Positions 10,413 to 20,378 of a DNA stretch of 64,000 nt are shown here, piece by piece. The notes beneath the pieces are model-generated. The model worked only from the letters and a program-made list of their open reading frames with translations. It was not told the DNA's origin and did no database searches. The stretch comes from Telmatactis stephensoni (Eukaryota; Cnidaria; Anthozoa; Actiniaria; Isophelliidae), in the NCBI GenBank assembly GCA_029948255.1, contig JALIZF010001870.1:898501-962500 (forward strand). The letters are read 5' to 3'. The translations under genes and the position numbers were made by a program. Within the stretch, counting starts at the first letter, position 1. Every line of letters begins with the position of its first letter.

Positions 10413-10620
10413 ATGTTAAGAAGTGTTTATGGACTCAACGTACTGCACTGCACTGCACTTGTTTGGTACATTATCTAATGGACTTCTTATATCCTGCATG
10501 GTCAGTTCTTTAAAACGAATGTAGTGTCTTAGAGGTTTACTGCAAACCATAGGTACGATAAAGGACGGTGTATCTTTTTGTGGGCATAAGCCAAATCCTT
10601 TTGTACCACTATCCTTATCG
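10413..10620 (+). other. Probable 3-prime UTR of the membrane-protein gene
   Basis: Non-coding sequence after the TAG at 10410-10412, with a short CTGCACTGCACTGCACT run. I found no clear AATAAA before the following simple repeat. Confidence 0.3.
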
Positions 10621-10740
10621 GAGGGAAAAAAAGGAAAAGAAAAAAGAAAAAAGAAAAAGAAAAAGAAAAGAAAAAAGAAAAAGAAAAAGAAAAAGAAAAA
10701 GAAAAAGAAAAAGAAAAAGAAAAAGAAAAAGAAAAAAGAA
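10621..10740 (+). repeat. (AAAAAG)n microsatellite
   Basis: Nearly pure GAAAAA/AAGAAA hexamer repeat over about 120 bp. The long Lys-Arg frame through it is an artefact. Confidence 0.9.
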
Positions 10741-11105
10741 ACTACAGCAACTACAGCAACTACAAAGAAACTACAGCAACTACATCTACTATAGCAGCTA
10801 CAGCAACTACACCTACTCCAGAAACTACACCCACAAACAGATATTACAGCTACTACAAATACTACAGCTACTACAGTTACTACAGTAGCAGCACCTACTA
10901 CATGCAGAAACTAACGCTACTACACCTTCTACAGAAATTACAGCTACAACAGCTACAGCAGGTACGAAAGCTACTACAGCAACTACACCTACTACAGCTA
11001 CTACAGCAACTACACCACTACAGCAACTGCACCTACTACACCTATTACACGTACGACAGAAATAACAGCTACTACAAATACTACAGATACTACAGTTACT
11101 ACAGA
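10741..11105 (+). repeat. (ACTACAGCA)n tract, degenerate Thr-rich coding look
   Basis: ACT, ACA, GCA and CCT triplets repeat for about 365 bp. In shifting plus-strand frames it reads Thr/Ala/Pro stretches such as ETTATTSTIAATATTPTP and ATTPSTEITATTATAGT, like a mucin tandem repeat interrupted by frameshifts. It may be a simple repeat or a decayed mucin-like exon. Confidence 0.6.
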
Positions 11106-11180
11106 GCAGATTTCGTATGAGTTTGAAACTGACGTCCGTGCCGTGCCATCAGACCGTGTCAGTGCCGTGTTGTCTATATA
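11099..11180. mobile_element. Truncated copy of the CAGATTTCGTATGAG palindromic MITE family
   Basis: AGCAGATTTCGTATGAGT followed by CCGTGCCGTGCC and GTGTTGTCTATATAAAA matches the family best seen at 25690-26060. Only one arm is present here. Confidence 0.5.
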
Positions 11181-11207
11181 AAAACAAATAGTATCGATCA
11201 TTTTTAC

Positions 11208-11447
11208 TTAGATAAAACAGTATACATTTTCAGCCTGCCGTGTGTATATCAAGTGAAAAAGTGGCGACCACAAAATCACTGGCAACACGACTATCACCAT
11301 GATTATCAGCGAACCATAGCGACGAGGTTTCCATTTTCTTTTGACTAGAGCGAATTCAACGATATACCAGGCAATAAAGTTCCATATGGTGAGGGACAAA
11401 TTCAGCAAAAGCACGATCATACCAGCCACAGGCCGTACCACCATCAT
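11208..11447 (-). pseudogene. 7TM receptor fragment (TM3-TM4)
   Basis: Seventy-nine codons encoding NLSLTIWNFIAWYIVEFALV, KRKWKPRRYGS and IVVLPVILWSPLFHLIYTRQ. This corresponds to TM3, the KWxPRRY motif and TM4 of the copy at 13579-14388. The 5-prime part (TM1-TM2) and everything after TM4 are absent; the downstream side runs into MITE and simple-repeat DNA. A truncated paralogue. Confidence 0.7.
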
Positions 11448-11811
11448 TTACAAGAAATTCAAACTTCAACTTTCACTTTCACTTTATTTAGTTAAACAAA
11501 TATAACTTACTAACAGTTCAGCAAATATTATATATTACATTATTCAAATTTGTTACTAACTAATTCATTACAATTCATAGATCCACAATCTGCTTGAGTG
11601 AACATGAAACAATTGCGCAGTATTCGATTCCCACTGAAAGCCCGACAAACATCGTAGATTTTTGAAAGATTTACTGCATTTACTGAATGTTTTTTCTAAC
11701 GTATGTATCTTAGAATACATAAATTCCAAGACAGACATATAAAGTTTTCAGCAATGTTGTATGTATATTCGTGCTGTATACCGAGAAAAACATATTTGTC
11801 TTGTCAGACGC

Positions 11812-12088
11812 AGAGTGGTTTTCATAAACCCGTGAAATAGATACTAAACTTAGGCCTAGTTCAAACGTCGCATCTCACATGTGCTGAATTCAATGCAAAT
11901 GAGATGATAATGAGTAGAAACAAAAGATTTGACTAATTTGCATTGAATTCGACACATGTGAGATGCGACGTTTGAACTAGGCCTAATATACATTAGTAGA
12001 CCCTAATTCTATTGTTTTCTTTTGTTCTCATTTGACTATTACACATTAAATGCTAGTATTTATTTCACGGGTTTATGGAAACTACTCT
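11812..12088. mobile_element. AGAGTG MITE, copy 1, with a nested MITE
   Basis: Ends AGAGTGGTTTTCATAAACCC and GGGTTTATGGAAACTACTCT form the terminal inverted repeats. The element is interrupted by the 11850-11986 element, so it is the older insertion. Confidence 0.6.
11850..11986. mobile_element. Harbinger-like MITE, copy 1
   Basis: A 137-bp palindromic element with long arms (TTAGGCCTAGTTCAAACGTC at the left, the complement at the right). A near-identical copy lies at 20230-20366. TTA at the ends suggests a TWA target site as in PIF/Harbinger, but this is inference. Confidence 0.7.
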
Positions 12089-12228
12089 AGAGTGATTTTC
12101 ATTTGACCATGAAGGAATAGACAAACCAATAGTTGGTAGTAGACTCTAAAGCCATTTTCTTTTGTTTCTTATCAACTACTATAAATTAAATAGTCATTTT
12201 TCTTTCACGGTCAAATGAAAATCACTCT
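12089..12228. mobile_element. AGAGTG MITE, copy 2
   Basis: AGAGTGATTTTCATTTGACC at the left faces GGTCAAATGAAAATCACTCT at the right, a perfect 20-bp inverted repeat. It abuts copy 1 directly. Confidence 0.75.
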
Positions 12229-12423
12229 AGTAACAGTAATTAAGATGGAACACAGTGCAAAGTAGATCTGTGAATACACAAACACACATAACTGACAAAT
12301 TAATCAAAATATGAATAAAGCATTGTAATAGTTGGAAAATACAGTGATGATATGTAATGTCAATAAAATAAGAAGTTATTACAAACTACACTATTTACAA
12401 TTATTATACTGGTCAGATTTAAT

Positions 12424-12567
12424 AGAGTGATTTCAAAAAACCCTAAATAGTTATTAGACTAATAGACACTGTTAGGCCTTATTACTACTATTTTCTTTTG
12501 TTTTTATTAAACTATTATACACACTACGTATTAGTTTTTGTTTCAAGGGTTTTTTTGAAATCACTCT
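12424..12567. mobile_element. AGAGTG MITE, copy 3
   Basis: AGAGTGATTTCAAAAAACCC faces GGGTTTTTTTGAAATCACTCT, with a diverged interior containing the shared TTTTCTTTTGTTT tract. Confidence 0.7.
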
Positions 12568-12647
12568 AGCTCATACCATAGTTAATAGTTAATAGTCCCC
12601 TCTATTAACTATGCTCATACCTAACTAGCGGGATATTCTACAGATAT

Positions 12648-12800
12648 AGAGTGATTTTCATCGGACTGTGAAACAATTACTAATAGTCAGTGTTTAATAG
12701 TGTCTAATAGTTGTATTGCAACAAAAGAAAACAATGGGTGCAGAGTCTATTAGTGTCTATTAGCTTAGTAACTATTTCACAGTCCGGTGAAAATCACTCT
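12648..12800. mobile_element. AGAGTG MITE, copy 4
   Basis: AGAGTGATTTTCATCGGACT faces AGTCCGGTGAAAATCACTCT, flanked by TAT/ATA, so TA is the likely target site. Confidence 0.75.
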
Positions 12801-13019
12801 ATAAGGAAAAATATACGTATTTGAGTACTAGCGTATATGAAAACAGGACGGAAAAAAACCGATAAAGTAAAAAGAGATGGATAAAATTAAAACTACGAAG
12901 TGGCTTTTATCCTGTCTAGAATTGCAGGGATATAAATCTATATATGTCTTCAACTGAAAGAATTTGAAGCAGTAAGCTACTAATAGGCACTTGACTTGTT
13001 TACCATCTCAGCACCCTCA

Positions 13020-13180
13020 ACGGACCAAAAGGCACGTCTTCATTGGTTATTAGAGAATGAGGTCCACTCGACGTAATTCATTATAAGAACTCGATCAACG
13101 AGAAAGTCATAATTGCAGAACAAGAAATTAAAACAAGAAAGTTACAATTATAGAACTGGAAGACAACTTCGATACACCAC
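13020..13180. repeat. Duplicated flank, copy A
   Basis: AAGGCACGTCTTCATTGGTT and AAGAACTCGATCAACGAGAAAG here recur at about 15000-15080 in the same orientation. This is a duplicated intergenic segment accompanying receptor copies. Confidence 0.55.
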
Positions 13181-13578
13181 CTCAACGAGACCGAAATTTG
13201 TGTTATTTTTATCACAATTAAAGAATTATAGAAATAACATACATGAATTGCATGCAATACTAGACTTATAAACAAATAACCTAATATAAACTAATGAACA
13301 CATTAGTTAATATGTATATCTGATTGGTAACTCATGAGGCTCTCTATTTACCATTATAGATCCGATCCGACTCATATGATAAAATACTACTATAGCACAC
13401 ATGGTCAAAATCTACAAAATGTTATGGCTCAGCCGATCACGAGAAATAACCGAGTCGTCGCGCCATCCATAACAAATTTTGGCTGTGCGTTGACGTGATA
13501 TTGTGCTATAAAAACGTACATCAACAACTGATAGTGCATTAATTGATGAATATATGTACGCCAAGTTTCATTTTCACC

Positions 13579-14388
13579 TTAAATGTCCTGAGATTCATTA
13601 AGAACACGATTGAATTGTCCACATTTATGACGTCCGCTCGTGAAAAACACGAACTGCATAATCCATGCCACATACAGTGTCGTACGGCACGAAGAAGCTC
13701 CATAGCGAAAAACAAAAAAAAAGCGGAGACAAGCGAAAATAACAATGGACAAGAAGATGAAGTTCTGCAGACGAGCTTTAGTATCATGAAAGTACATCAT
13801 TCAGCGAACAAATAACCACGATTTAAGACTAATAATACACGGAACAATAGTCTGTAGTAAAATGCAAGAGATGAAAATATATACATCATTCCGCTTTCGA
13901 ATTCCCGAAGCGAAAAATGTTACACATTGAGTTTGTCGTGCGTATATTAAGTAATAATATGGCGACCACAAAATCACTGATACCAGGACTATCACCGTGA
14001 TTATCAGCAAACCAGAGTAGCGACGAGGTTGCCATTTGCTTTTAACTACAGCGTAGCCAACGATAAACCATGTCGTATAGTTCCATATGGTGAGGGACAA
14101 ACTAAGCAAAACGACAACGGCATGAGCCTTGGGTAAGCACTTTGGTAATGTGAATGAAAAGTTATAAAAAATAACTGACATGTGATAAAGTGAGACACCA
14201 AAGGCGATCCTTGCAATGAGCATTCGTCGACCATTGTCCCAATTTTCCCACCATTCTTTTCTGTACCATAAAGCGAGTAAGATGGCATTGACAAATAATC
14301 CAATGACTTCAGCCGAAATCAAGACGTAGAGACCTCTATCCGTCCATGTGGTGATATTTATCCTTCCTGGTAGTGTGGGGTTATTCAT
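13579..14388 (-). pseudogene. 7TM receptor-like gene with in-frame TGA
   Basis: From ATG 14388 the frame encodes 195 residues: GLFVNAILLALWYRKEWWEN (TM1, residues about 22-43), TM2 about 57-78, TM3 ending in VGYAVVKSKWQPRRY, TM4 about 126-148 and TM5 about 171-190. It stops at TGA (13801-13803). The same frame then stays open for 73 more codons to 13579, with a hydrophobic stretch FIFLSIVIFACLRFFFVF fitting TM6 and a weaker one after it. A single nonsense change after TM5 is the simplest reading; a truncated 5-TM product is the alternative. N-glycosylation sites (NIT, NFS) lie in predicted outer parts. A CCAAT box lies about 127 bp upstream (14515-14524). Confidence 0.65.
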
Positions 14389-14514
14389 TCTTTCTTCGTT
14401 TGATGCTCAGATTGTTTCAACTAAAGGACGGCAATATTAATGTAAGTTTATGCTTTGTCTGTGTGTTTGAGATCCAGGAAATGATTTGATATATATATAT
14501 ACAACGTATACTTT

Positions 14515-14524
14515 CTGATTGGCT
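14515..14524 (-). promoter_or_regulatory. CCAAT box of the 13579-14388 copy
   Basis: CTGATTGGCT, reading AGCCAATCAG toward the gene, the same decamer as in front of the 15770 and 20379 genes. Confidence 0.4.
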
Positions 14525-14999
14525 CAAAATGCTAAGCACTTGACAAATTGGTAAGAACTTGCTCATCTAGAAAATAATTATGTACAAAAAAGGAAAATCA
14601 AAAAATTATAATAATAGAACAGGCCCAGCTATAAATGGCTTTTCAGTCTAGAGAGCATGCGCGTTCTGATTGATTAGAGCTAGAAATAGCATCAACTTGA
14701 GAACCTACTTAACGCAAGAAAGTCATTAATTACAGAACAGGAAAATCAAGAATGTTACAATTATAGAACAAGAAATTAAACAACAACAAGGAAATTATGG
14801 ACATTTCCATCTTGAGAAGACGATTCATTCAAACGGTTCTTTATATTATGTGTATTTGATTATTTAGTTCTTTTTTCTGAAAGGCTGTTTATATAACGGA
14901 TTCAAGAGGAACCACAGACCGTCAAAATCGCTTATACTCCCCTGTCCACAGAAGCGGAGGCTGGTGAGCCTGTGCCTCAACACACTCAAATTACCCAAC

Positions 15000-15130
15000 A
15001 GGCACGTTTTCATCGGTTAGAAAATGACATTCACTCGACTTAATACGTTGTAAGAACTCGATCAACGAGAAAGTAATTGATTACACAACAGGTCGAACAG
15101 GAAAAAATGCAAGAAAGTTACAAATTATAT
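15000..15130. repeat. Duplicated flank, copy B
   Basis: Counterpart of 13020-13180 (AGGCACGTTTTCATCGGTT, AAGAACTCGATCAACGAGAAAG). Confidence 0.55.
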
Positions 15131-15285
15131 GAATTAATATGAGAGGGCATTTTGTGTCCGTGTGGCCTGAGCGGCTTCGCCTGCGATCTCCCGGGAGGCT
15201 GCTGCGACGCTGAAGTCCTTACAATATTTGGATTTCATTGATCTGAGTTTCCGTCGCTGAAAGTGCTGCTATTCATGGCTATTGA

Positions 15286-15441
15286 GCTGGGGGCGTGCCG
15301 GCGTGTTCAATGTTTACGAGTATGCTCGACGCTTGAGTGTTTCTCCCGCTATCTATATTCCTCGCTGGGGGCGTGCCGGCGTGTTCAATGTTTACGAGTA
15401 TGCTCGACGCTTGAGTGTTTCTCCCGCTATCTATATTCCTC
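15286..15441 (+). repeat. Exact 78-bp tandem duplication
   Basis: Units 15286-15363 and 15364-15441 appear identical, starting GCTGGGGGCGTGCCGGCG. The unit is GC-richer than its surroundings and is open in one plus frame. Identity implies a very recent duplication or an assembly duplication. Confidence 0.85.
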
Positions 15442-15669
15442 GCTGGCGGCCTCAGTCGTAAACTGATAACTGGCCTTCTCTCGAATACATTTCATTGGCC
15501 TGTCGATGGGAGTCCTTTTTGGCGGCAAAAACCAGGGAGATCCGAGACAGACAAGTCGTTCTGAGACTTCATAAATTGGCTTTAGACTACCATGATGGGA
15601 AATGATTAAGGAGCATATACTAAATATGGGTATATGTACCTCATTTTGAATTTTGATCATTATTTTTTT

Positions 15670-15710
15670 AGCCAATCAGGTCACAAAGTCTCTAGACTGT
15701 ATCACTACTT
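15670..15710 (+). promoter_or_regulatory. CCAAT box and conserved leader of the 15770 gene
   Basis: AGCCAATCAG at 15670-15679, then TAGACTGTATCACTA near 15693. The same pair occurs before the 20379 gene (20154-20163, then TAGACTGTATCATTA). Confidence 0.55.
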
Positions 15711-15769
15711 GGTCCTTCGTTTTGTAAACAAGATCAGCAGTCGGAAGAGGGTGAACGAAATAACGAACA

Positions 15770-16661
15770 ATGCATGACCTCGATGCCTTCCTTTTTAAAC
15801 TTTTTAGTATTTCTGGAGCCATTGGTTTTTTCTTAAATATCGTATCACTAATTTTATGGTGCGTAAAGGGCTATAGGCAGAACTGCAAAACTGATAACAA
15901 GTTTCTCATGGTTGCTCAAGCTACATTTTCACTTTCAACAATTTCAAGCATAACTGGTGCCGCTTGGCTCAAATTTGAGTTCAAACCTAATTACTCTTAT
16001 CTTATAGTTGTCGTGGGAGTAGTGAGCGTTCCTTTTGCTTTGTTCAACCTCACGCTTTTGACAATCGTTAAACATGCTCAAGTCACTACAAAATGGCAGC
16101 CTCAACGCAGCTCTTCCGCGATCCCGCTACTGGTGACGATGTGTGTCTTTCACTCAGTCAGTGTCTTTAAATGCACCAATGATATTTGGGAAAGAATATA
16201 AAACATTCACATTCACAAATTTCTATTTCGGATTTTATTTTATCATCCATTATATTTTGCTTCCTGTTATTATCATAAATCGTTTTCTTCTGATTGCATT
16301 ACACATGAAACTGAGAGGTGAAAAGGAAGAAATTGATCGAAGTAATCTACGTGGACGTTCTTTGTGGACCGTGGATAACTACATCAACGTTATATCTATT
16401 GTGTTTTTTGTCTACTTCGCATATTACTTTCTTGCAGTCCAAACAGGCTCTACTATAAGTGTTCATAATAGTCCAGAGTTGATGGCAACTTTGGCTACTC
16501 TGGCTTGGGTTCTTGTGATGAGTGGTTTTCCAGCCTTGGTAATGATCAGCAAGTGGCAAGAATCAGCCCGAAGAGCTAAGAAAAGGACAAATTTAATTTT
16601 TTTCTCAAGAATACAGAAATCATTGATGAGCAAACAATTCAAAGTTTCACAAGCAGACTGA
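15770..16661 (+). pseudogene. 7TM receptor-like gene with one frameshift
   Basis: The first frame (15770-16201) encodes TM1 with GFFLNIVSLILWC, TM2, TM3 and KHAQVTTKWQPQRSSSAIPL. The second frame, open from about 16143 to 16661, continues with SLNAPMIFGKEYKTF, TM5 LLPVIIINRFLLIALH, TM6 and TM7 (WVLVMSGFPALVMISKWQES). Both halves align colinearly with the intact paralogue at 20379-21248, and the switch falls in TM4 around 16143-16175. One base gained or two lost would explain it. A small intron is unlikely because the homology has no gap. It could also be a sequencing error in an otherwise intact gene of about 290 residues. Confidence 0.7.
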
Positions 16662-16679
16662 AACGTGAACAATATACTC

Positions 16680-17340
16680 CAGTTGAAAGTTACTCAGTGA
16701 GCCTTATAGTCTCGATTGCGCATAAGATCTATTTTTAATTGAGCAAAACCCATTGACTGAATTCGAAAGTATTTGCTTATAGTTTCTCCATTGATGTGCG
16801 TTCCTTATCTTTTCACCAAGCTGTCACTAAAGTTTCGTAACACATTATGCGCGATCGAGGCTATAACACTATGAGCAAAAGAGAACACGAAATAGCAACA
16901 TGTTAAGTGGATTTCTAAGTGCGGCAGATACCAATCTTGTTCTAATGACATTGGAAAGTTCGTATCACAACTACAGCAACGTTACCGACCAACTTATTTA
17001 AACTTTGATCAAAGCCTGGACCTAGCCTTTGGAAAGTAAAAAGATCCAGGAAATTCTTTTGACCTCCAGTGCACTCTGATTCAAATATGACTTCAAGTTG
17101 ATTTCAACTATAGCAACTTTACCGATCAAAAACAAGATTCATTTCTCAACTCAGTTCATCTAGATAACGCGAGTAGAATTAAACTCCTTTTAATGCAAAG
17201 TATGATGTGAATTTCACAATCAGTCGACAAATATGAATTAACAGTAACATATTTTTCTCTTGCTACTTGGCATTGTGCAAATGGTTACAATTATTTGACA
17301 GTAAAACGTTTTCTCCGGGGAAAAGCGATCACATTTCTCA
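16680..17340. other. Intergenic, nothing recognised
   Basis: AT-rich sequence after the 15770-16661 gene with no coding signal or repeat that I could identify. Confidence 0.4.
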
Positions 17341-17342
17341 GT

Positions 17343-17504
17343 GGACTGATGTCTCTAGTAAAAAGACAAGCACTGCTAATGAGCAGTACATTACTGAGTG
17401 GCTGTGTATGTTGCTTGTGCTTATGCTTATGTCACTAGTGAAAAGACAAGCACCGCTAATGAGCGGTACATTACTGAGTCTGTGCATGTTGCTTGTGCTG
17501 GGAT
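17343..17504 (+). repeat. 78-bp satellite, array 1a
   Basis: Two partial units of the satellite whose core is GTCACTAGTGAAAAGACAAG, CACTGCTAATGAGCAGTACA, TTACTGAGTCTGTGTATGTT, GCTTGTGCTTATGCTTAT. Interrupted at 17505 by an inserted element. Confidence 0.8.
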
Positions 17505-18555
17505 CGGGTAATGTTCGAGTTACGCGCTTCGAGTTACGCGCTTTTCGAGTTACGCGCTTTTCGAGTTACGCGCTGTGCCACACCCATTTTTGCCTGTGCC
17601 ACACCCAGCGCGTAACTCGATGTAATTGGGAAAGGTTAGTGACTTCGAGTTACGCGATGACCGCACAACTCGAACTAAACCATATCGTCTCAAAGTGTCG
17701 AGTTACGTAAATAAGACGTTTATGTTGAATTCATTATTAGAATCAACATTTAAAACTGAACACATTCTGATTTTGTTATTTCAGTAACAAAATCTTCATA
17801 GAACAGTTATGTAGTAATAATAATGTTATTTTTAACGTTAGAACCAACATACAAATATGTCCAAAAATGACTAAAAAAGTAAATAGAACAGTTTTTGAAA
17901 CGCCACTGACCTCCCTTAGAACTAGCAGAAGCTTGAACGGAGAAGAACAAATCTTCCGCTGTTAAGCTATTTCTGGCAGGAGATTTGATTACAGGGGGTG
18001 GACACATCAGATTGCTGTCGATGGGCTTCTTTCTTAAACAATTCACATTTGCACAAAAATAAAATGTGCGGACCACTGCGAAGTTCTGATTTCTGGGAAT
18101 GCACAACCCATTAACGTATAGACGTAAATTTTGCCGGCTGGCATTTAACTTTTACAGGATACACAGCATCGTTTGTTTTGAGACGTAATCTTGTCCACGA
18201 ACCATTCCTGTGGCTTTTTGTTGGCTTCACTTGCATTATTAAAAATGCTACGTTTCAGTAGTTTTTCGTTACACGATGGTTGTGAATACATAACATGTTG
18301 ATATTCTTAAATTTCAAAATTACTTTAAGTCTAATTAGTTTCCTATAAACCTGATAGTTCAATATAAACGTCTTATTTACGTAGTTCGAGTTGTGCGGTC
18401 ATCGCGTAACTCGAAGTCACTGACCTTTCCCAATCACATCGAGTTACGCGCTGGGTGTGGCACAGGCAAAAATGGGTGTGGTCTAGCGCGTAACTCGAAA
18501 AGCGCATAACTCGAAAAGCGCGTAACTCGAAGCGCGTAACTCGAAGTTTACCCGC
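17505..18555. mobile_element. About 1.05-kb element with ~200-bp terminal inverted repeats made of TCGAGTTACGCG subrepeats
   Basis: The left end (17511 on) runs CGGGTAATGTTCGAGTTACG with four TTCGAGTTACGCGC subrepeats, then GTGCCACACCC.. and GACTTCGAGTTACGCGATGA. The right end (18375-18550) is its inverse (GGTCATCGCGTAACTCGAAG ... CGAAGTTTACCCG). It sits inside the 78-bp satellite. GTGCT next to both ends is a possible target-site duplication. The core of about 650 bp has only broken coding-like stretches on the minus strand (for example WFVDKITSQNKRCCVSCK and a 99-codon frame at 17807-18106) and no transposase I can recognise. Probably a non-autonomous DNA transposon, possibly carrying a captured gene fragment. 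Confidence 0.65.
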
Positions 18556-18557
18556 CC

Positions 18558-18868
18558 TCCTGGTGCTTATGCTTATGTCACTAGTGAAAAGACGAGCACT
18601 GCTAATGAGCAGTAAATTACTGAGTCTGTGTATTTATGTTGCTTGTGCTTATGCTTTTGTCACTAGCCAAGACAAGCACTGCTAATAAGCAGTACATTAC
18701 TGAGTCTGTGTATGTTGCTTGTGCTTATGCTTATGTCACTAGTGAAAAGACAAGCACTGCTAATAAGCAGTACATTACTGAGTCTGTGTATGTTGCTTGT
18801 GCTTATGCTTATGTTTCTAGTGAAAAGACAAGCACTGCTAATGAGCAGTGTATTACTGGGTCTGTGCC
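18558..18868 (+). repeat. 78-bp satellite, array 1b
   Basis: About four units; GTCACTAG at 18735 and GTTTCTAG at 18813 give a 78-bp period. One unit has a short deletion (CACTAGCCAAGACAAG). Confidence 0.85.
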
Positions 18869-19000
18869 CGGGGGGACTCCTATATATAAGAGGGTGGGGA
18901 TGTTCAATTTCGAAAATGACCCCTAAAAGGTACCCGAGTCTTATCCTAGTGGGAGGGGCAACAATTGATTTCTACCCCTAAAAGGTACCAATTCAAAAAC
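18868..19000 (+). repeat. Repeat fragment with GGGGGGACTCCTATATATAAG
   Basis: CCCGGGGGGACTCCTATATA, then two CCCCTAAAAGGTACC motifs. From memory it resembles an abundant anthozoan repeat class, which is the basis for my taxon guess; not verified. Confidence 0.35.
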
Positions 19001-19085
19001 GAAGAAATGAACAATTCAAAAAAAATAATAATAAAAACTCCTTTATGTGCTCAAGAGACACAAGTCAGATCAGTAGAATCGTCAG

Positions 19086-19250
19086 TATAGAGTAAATGTA
19101 TGGATTGGTAGTCGATGGTGAGGACAGAAGATGCTGGTTGTTGTGGTAAGATGACATTTATACAGAGGTTCCAGTATAGAGTAAATGTATGGATGGGGTT
19201 AGTCGTGGGGACAGAAAATGTTGACCGTTGTGCAAAGGTGGCCGTTCGCG
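19086..19250 (+). repeat. Imperfect ~86-bp direct repeat
   Basis: AGTATAGAGTAAATGTATGG occurs at about 19085 and 19171, each followed by a GGT..AGTCG..GGACAGAA.ATG stretch. Confidence 0.55.
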
Positions 19251-19673
19251 CGTGGACTGTTCGACTGTATCTAATTTATTCATTTTTTATAAAAAATTTG
19301 TTATACTATAGTTTAGATCAGTTCAATTACTCGATTGATTGCCCAAGCAAATTTCTTCGAGTAAATGTACACACGAGGGACGTTAACTTGCACGAATGCA
19401 AATTAAGATTAGGTACTAAATATTGAAGAATAAAACGACATCACTATATAATCAATCGATCATTGAAATTCATAATTTACCACTATGAATTGGGTTCCTG
19501 AGCATATGGTGCTCAATATATTCGTTTGTATGTATTGTTATCTATTTTTGAGGGGTAGGATTATGTATTCTAATGTATTCTGTCCTTTTGTATTCTATTG
19601 TATTGTCGTTCTTCAGCATATCTATTGCTTGAACAAAAGAAATTCCGACGGAAGATACAAAGCTATGTATTTT

Positions 19674-19911
19674 AATTAACGTTGTCGCTGAAAAAAGCCT
19701 AAAGGCTAAAAGCCTTTCAAATATCTTTTGTGTACTAACAAACTTCTCTCACTAGTGTAGGCTATCTGAGAAATTAAGGAATATGTGTCCAAGTTGTAGA
19801 ATTATTTGCAAGCAAACAGTGAGTTTTTTTATTGTGATGATATCAAGGTGATAAAAATTTTCATGATCCCACTCTCAAAGCTTTAGGCTTTTTTCAGCGA
19901 CAACGTTAATT
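19674..19911. mobile_element. Palindromic MITE, about 240 bp
   Basis: ATTAACGTTGTCGCTGAAAA faces TTTTCAGCGACAACGTTAAT. Both arms continue with an AGCCTAAAGCTTT-like inner segment. Confidence 0.7.
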
Positions 19912-20153
19912 GAATTAGCTATATCGTGCATGGTATATTCCTGAGCCGATACAGCGCATGATGTCATGCATCCTTTTGTTCACTCGATCAACAACTCAGG
20001 GCAAAAAGCCATTACTAGCTGTTGATGGCATGAAGTAGAACAGGCTCAAAGAATATAAAAACTCTCTGATGTGTAACAAATATTTTTCCTGTTTCGTAAT
20101 GAATTCCTTGTTGAACAACTTGTAACAAAAGTGTCAAATGGTTGTCAATTTTC

Positions 20154-20195
20154 AGCCAATCAGAATACCGGAAGGTACTAGACTGTATCATTAAA
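20154..20195 (+). promoter_or_regulatory. CCAAT box and leader of the 20379 gene
   Basis: AGCCAATCAG at 20154-20163 and TAGACTGTATCATTA near 20178, matching 15670-15707. The CCAAT-to-ATG distance is about 216 bp here and about 91 bp at 15770; the difference is nearly the length of the MITE in between. Confidence 0.55.
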
Positions 20196-20229
20196 CGGTC
20201 AGACACTACGAAAATAAAATTCAGTACTC

Positions 20230-20366
20230 TTAGGAATAGTTCAAACGTCGCATCTCACATGTGCTGAATTCAATGCAAATGAGATGATAATGAGTAGAAA
20301 CAAAAGATTTGACTAATTAGCATTGAATTCGGTACATGTGAGATGCGACGTTTGAACTAGGCCTTA
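20230..20366. mobile_element. Harbinger-like MITE, copy 2, in the 5-prime leader of a receptor gene
   Basis: Nearly identical to 11850-11986, with TTA at both ends. It ends about 13 bp before the ATG of the 20379 gene. Confidence 0.75.
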
Positions 20367-20378
20367 AACGTGGAAATC

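Noticed and set aside
10568..10888. Lys/Arg-rich ORF
   Set aside because: Translation of (AAAAAG)n.
18636..18981. Two overlapping ORFs of about 90-96 codons
   Set aside because: Run through the 78-bp satellite, whose unit is a multiple of three and so stays open by chance.
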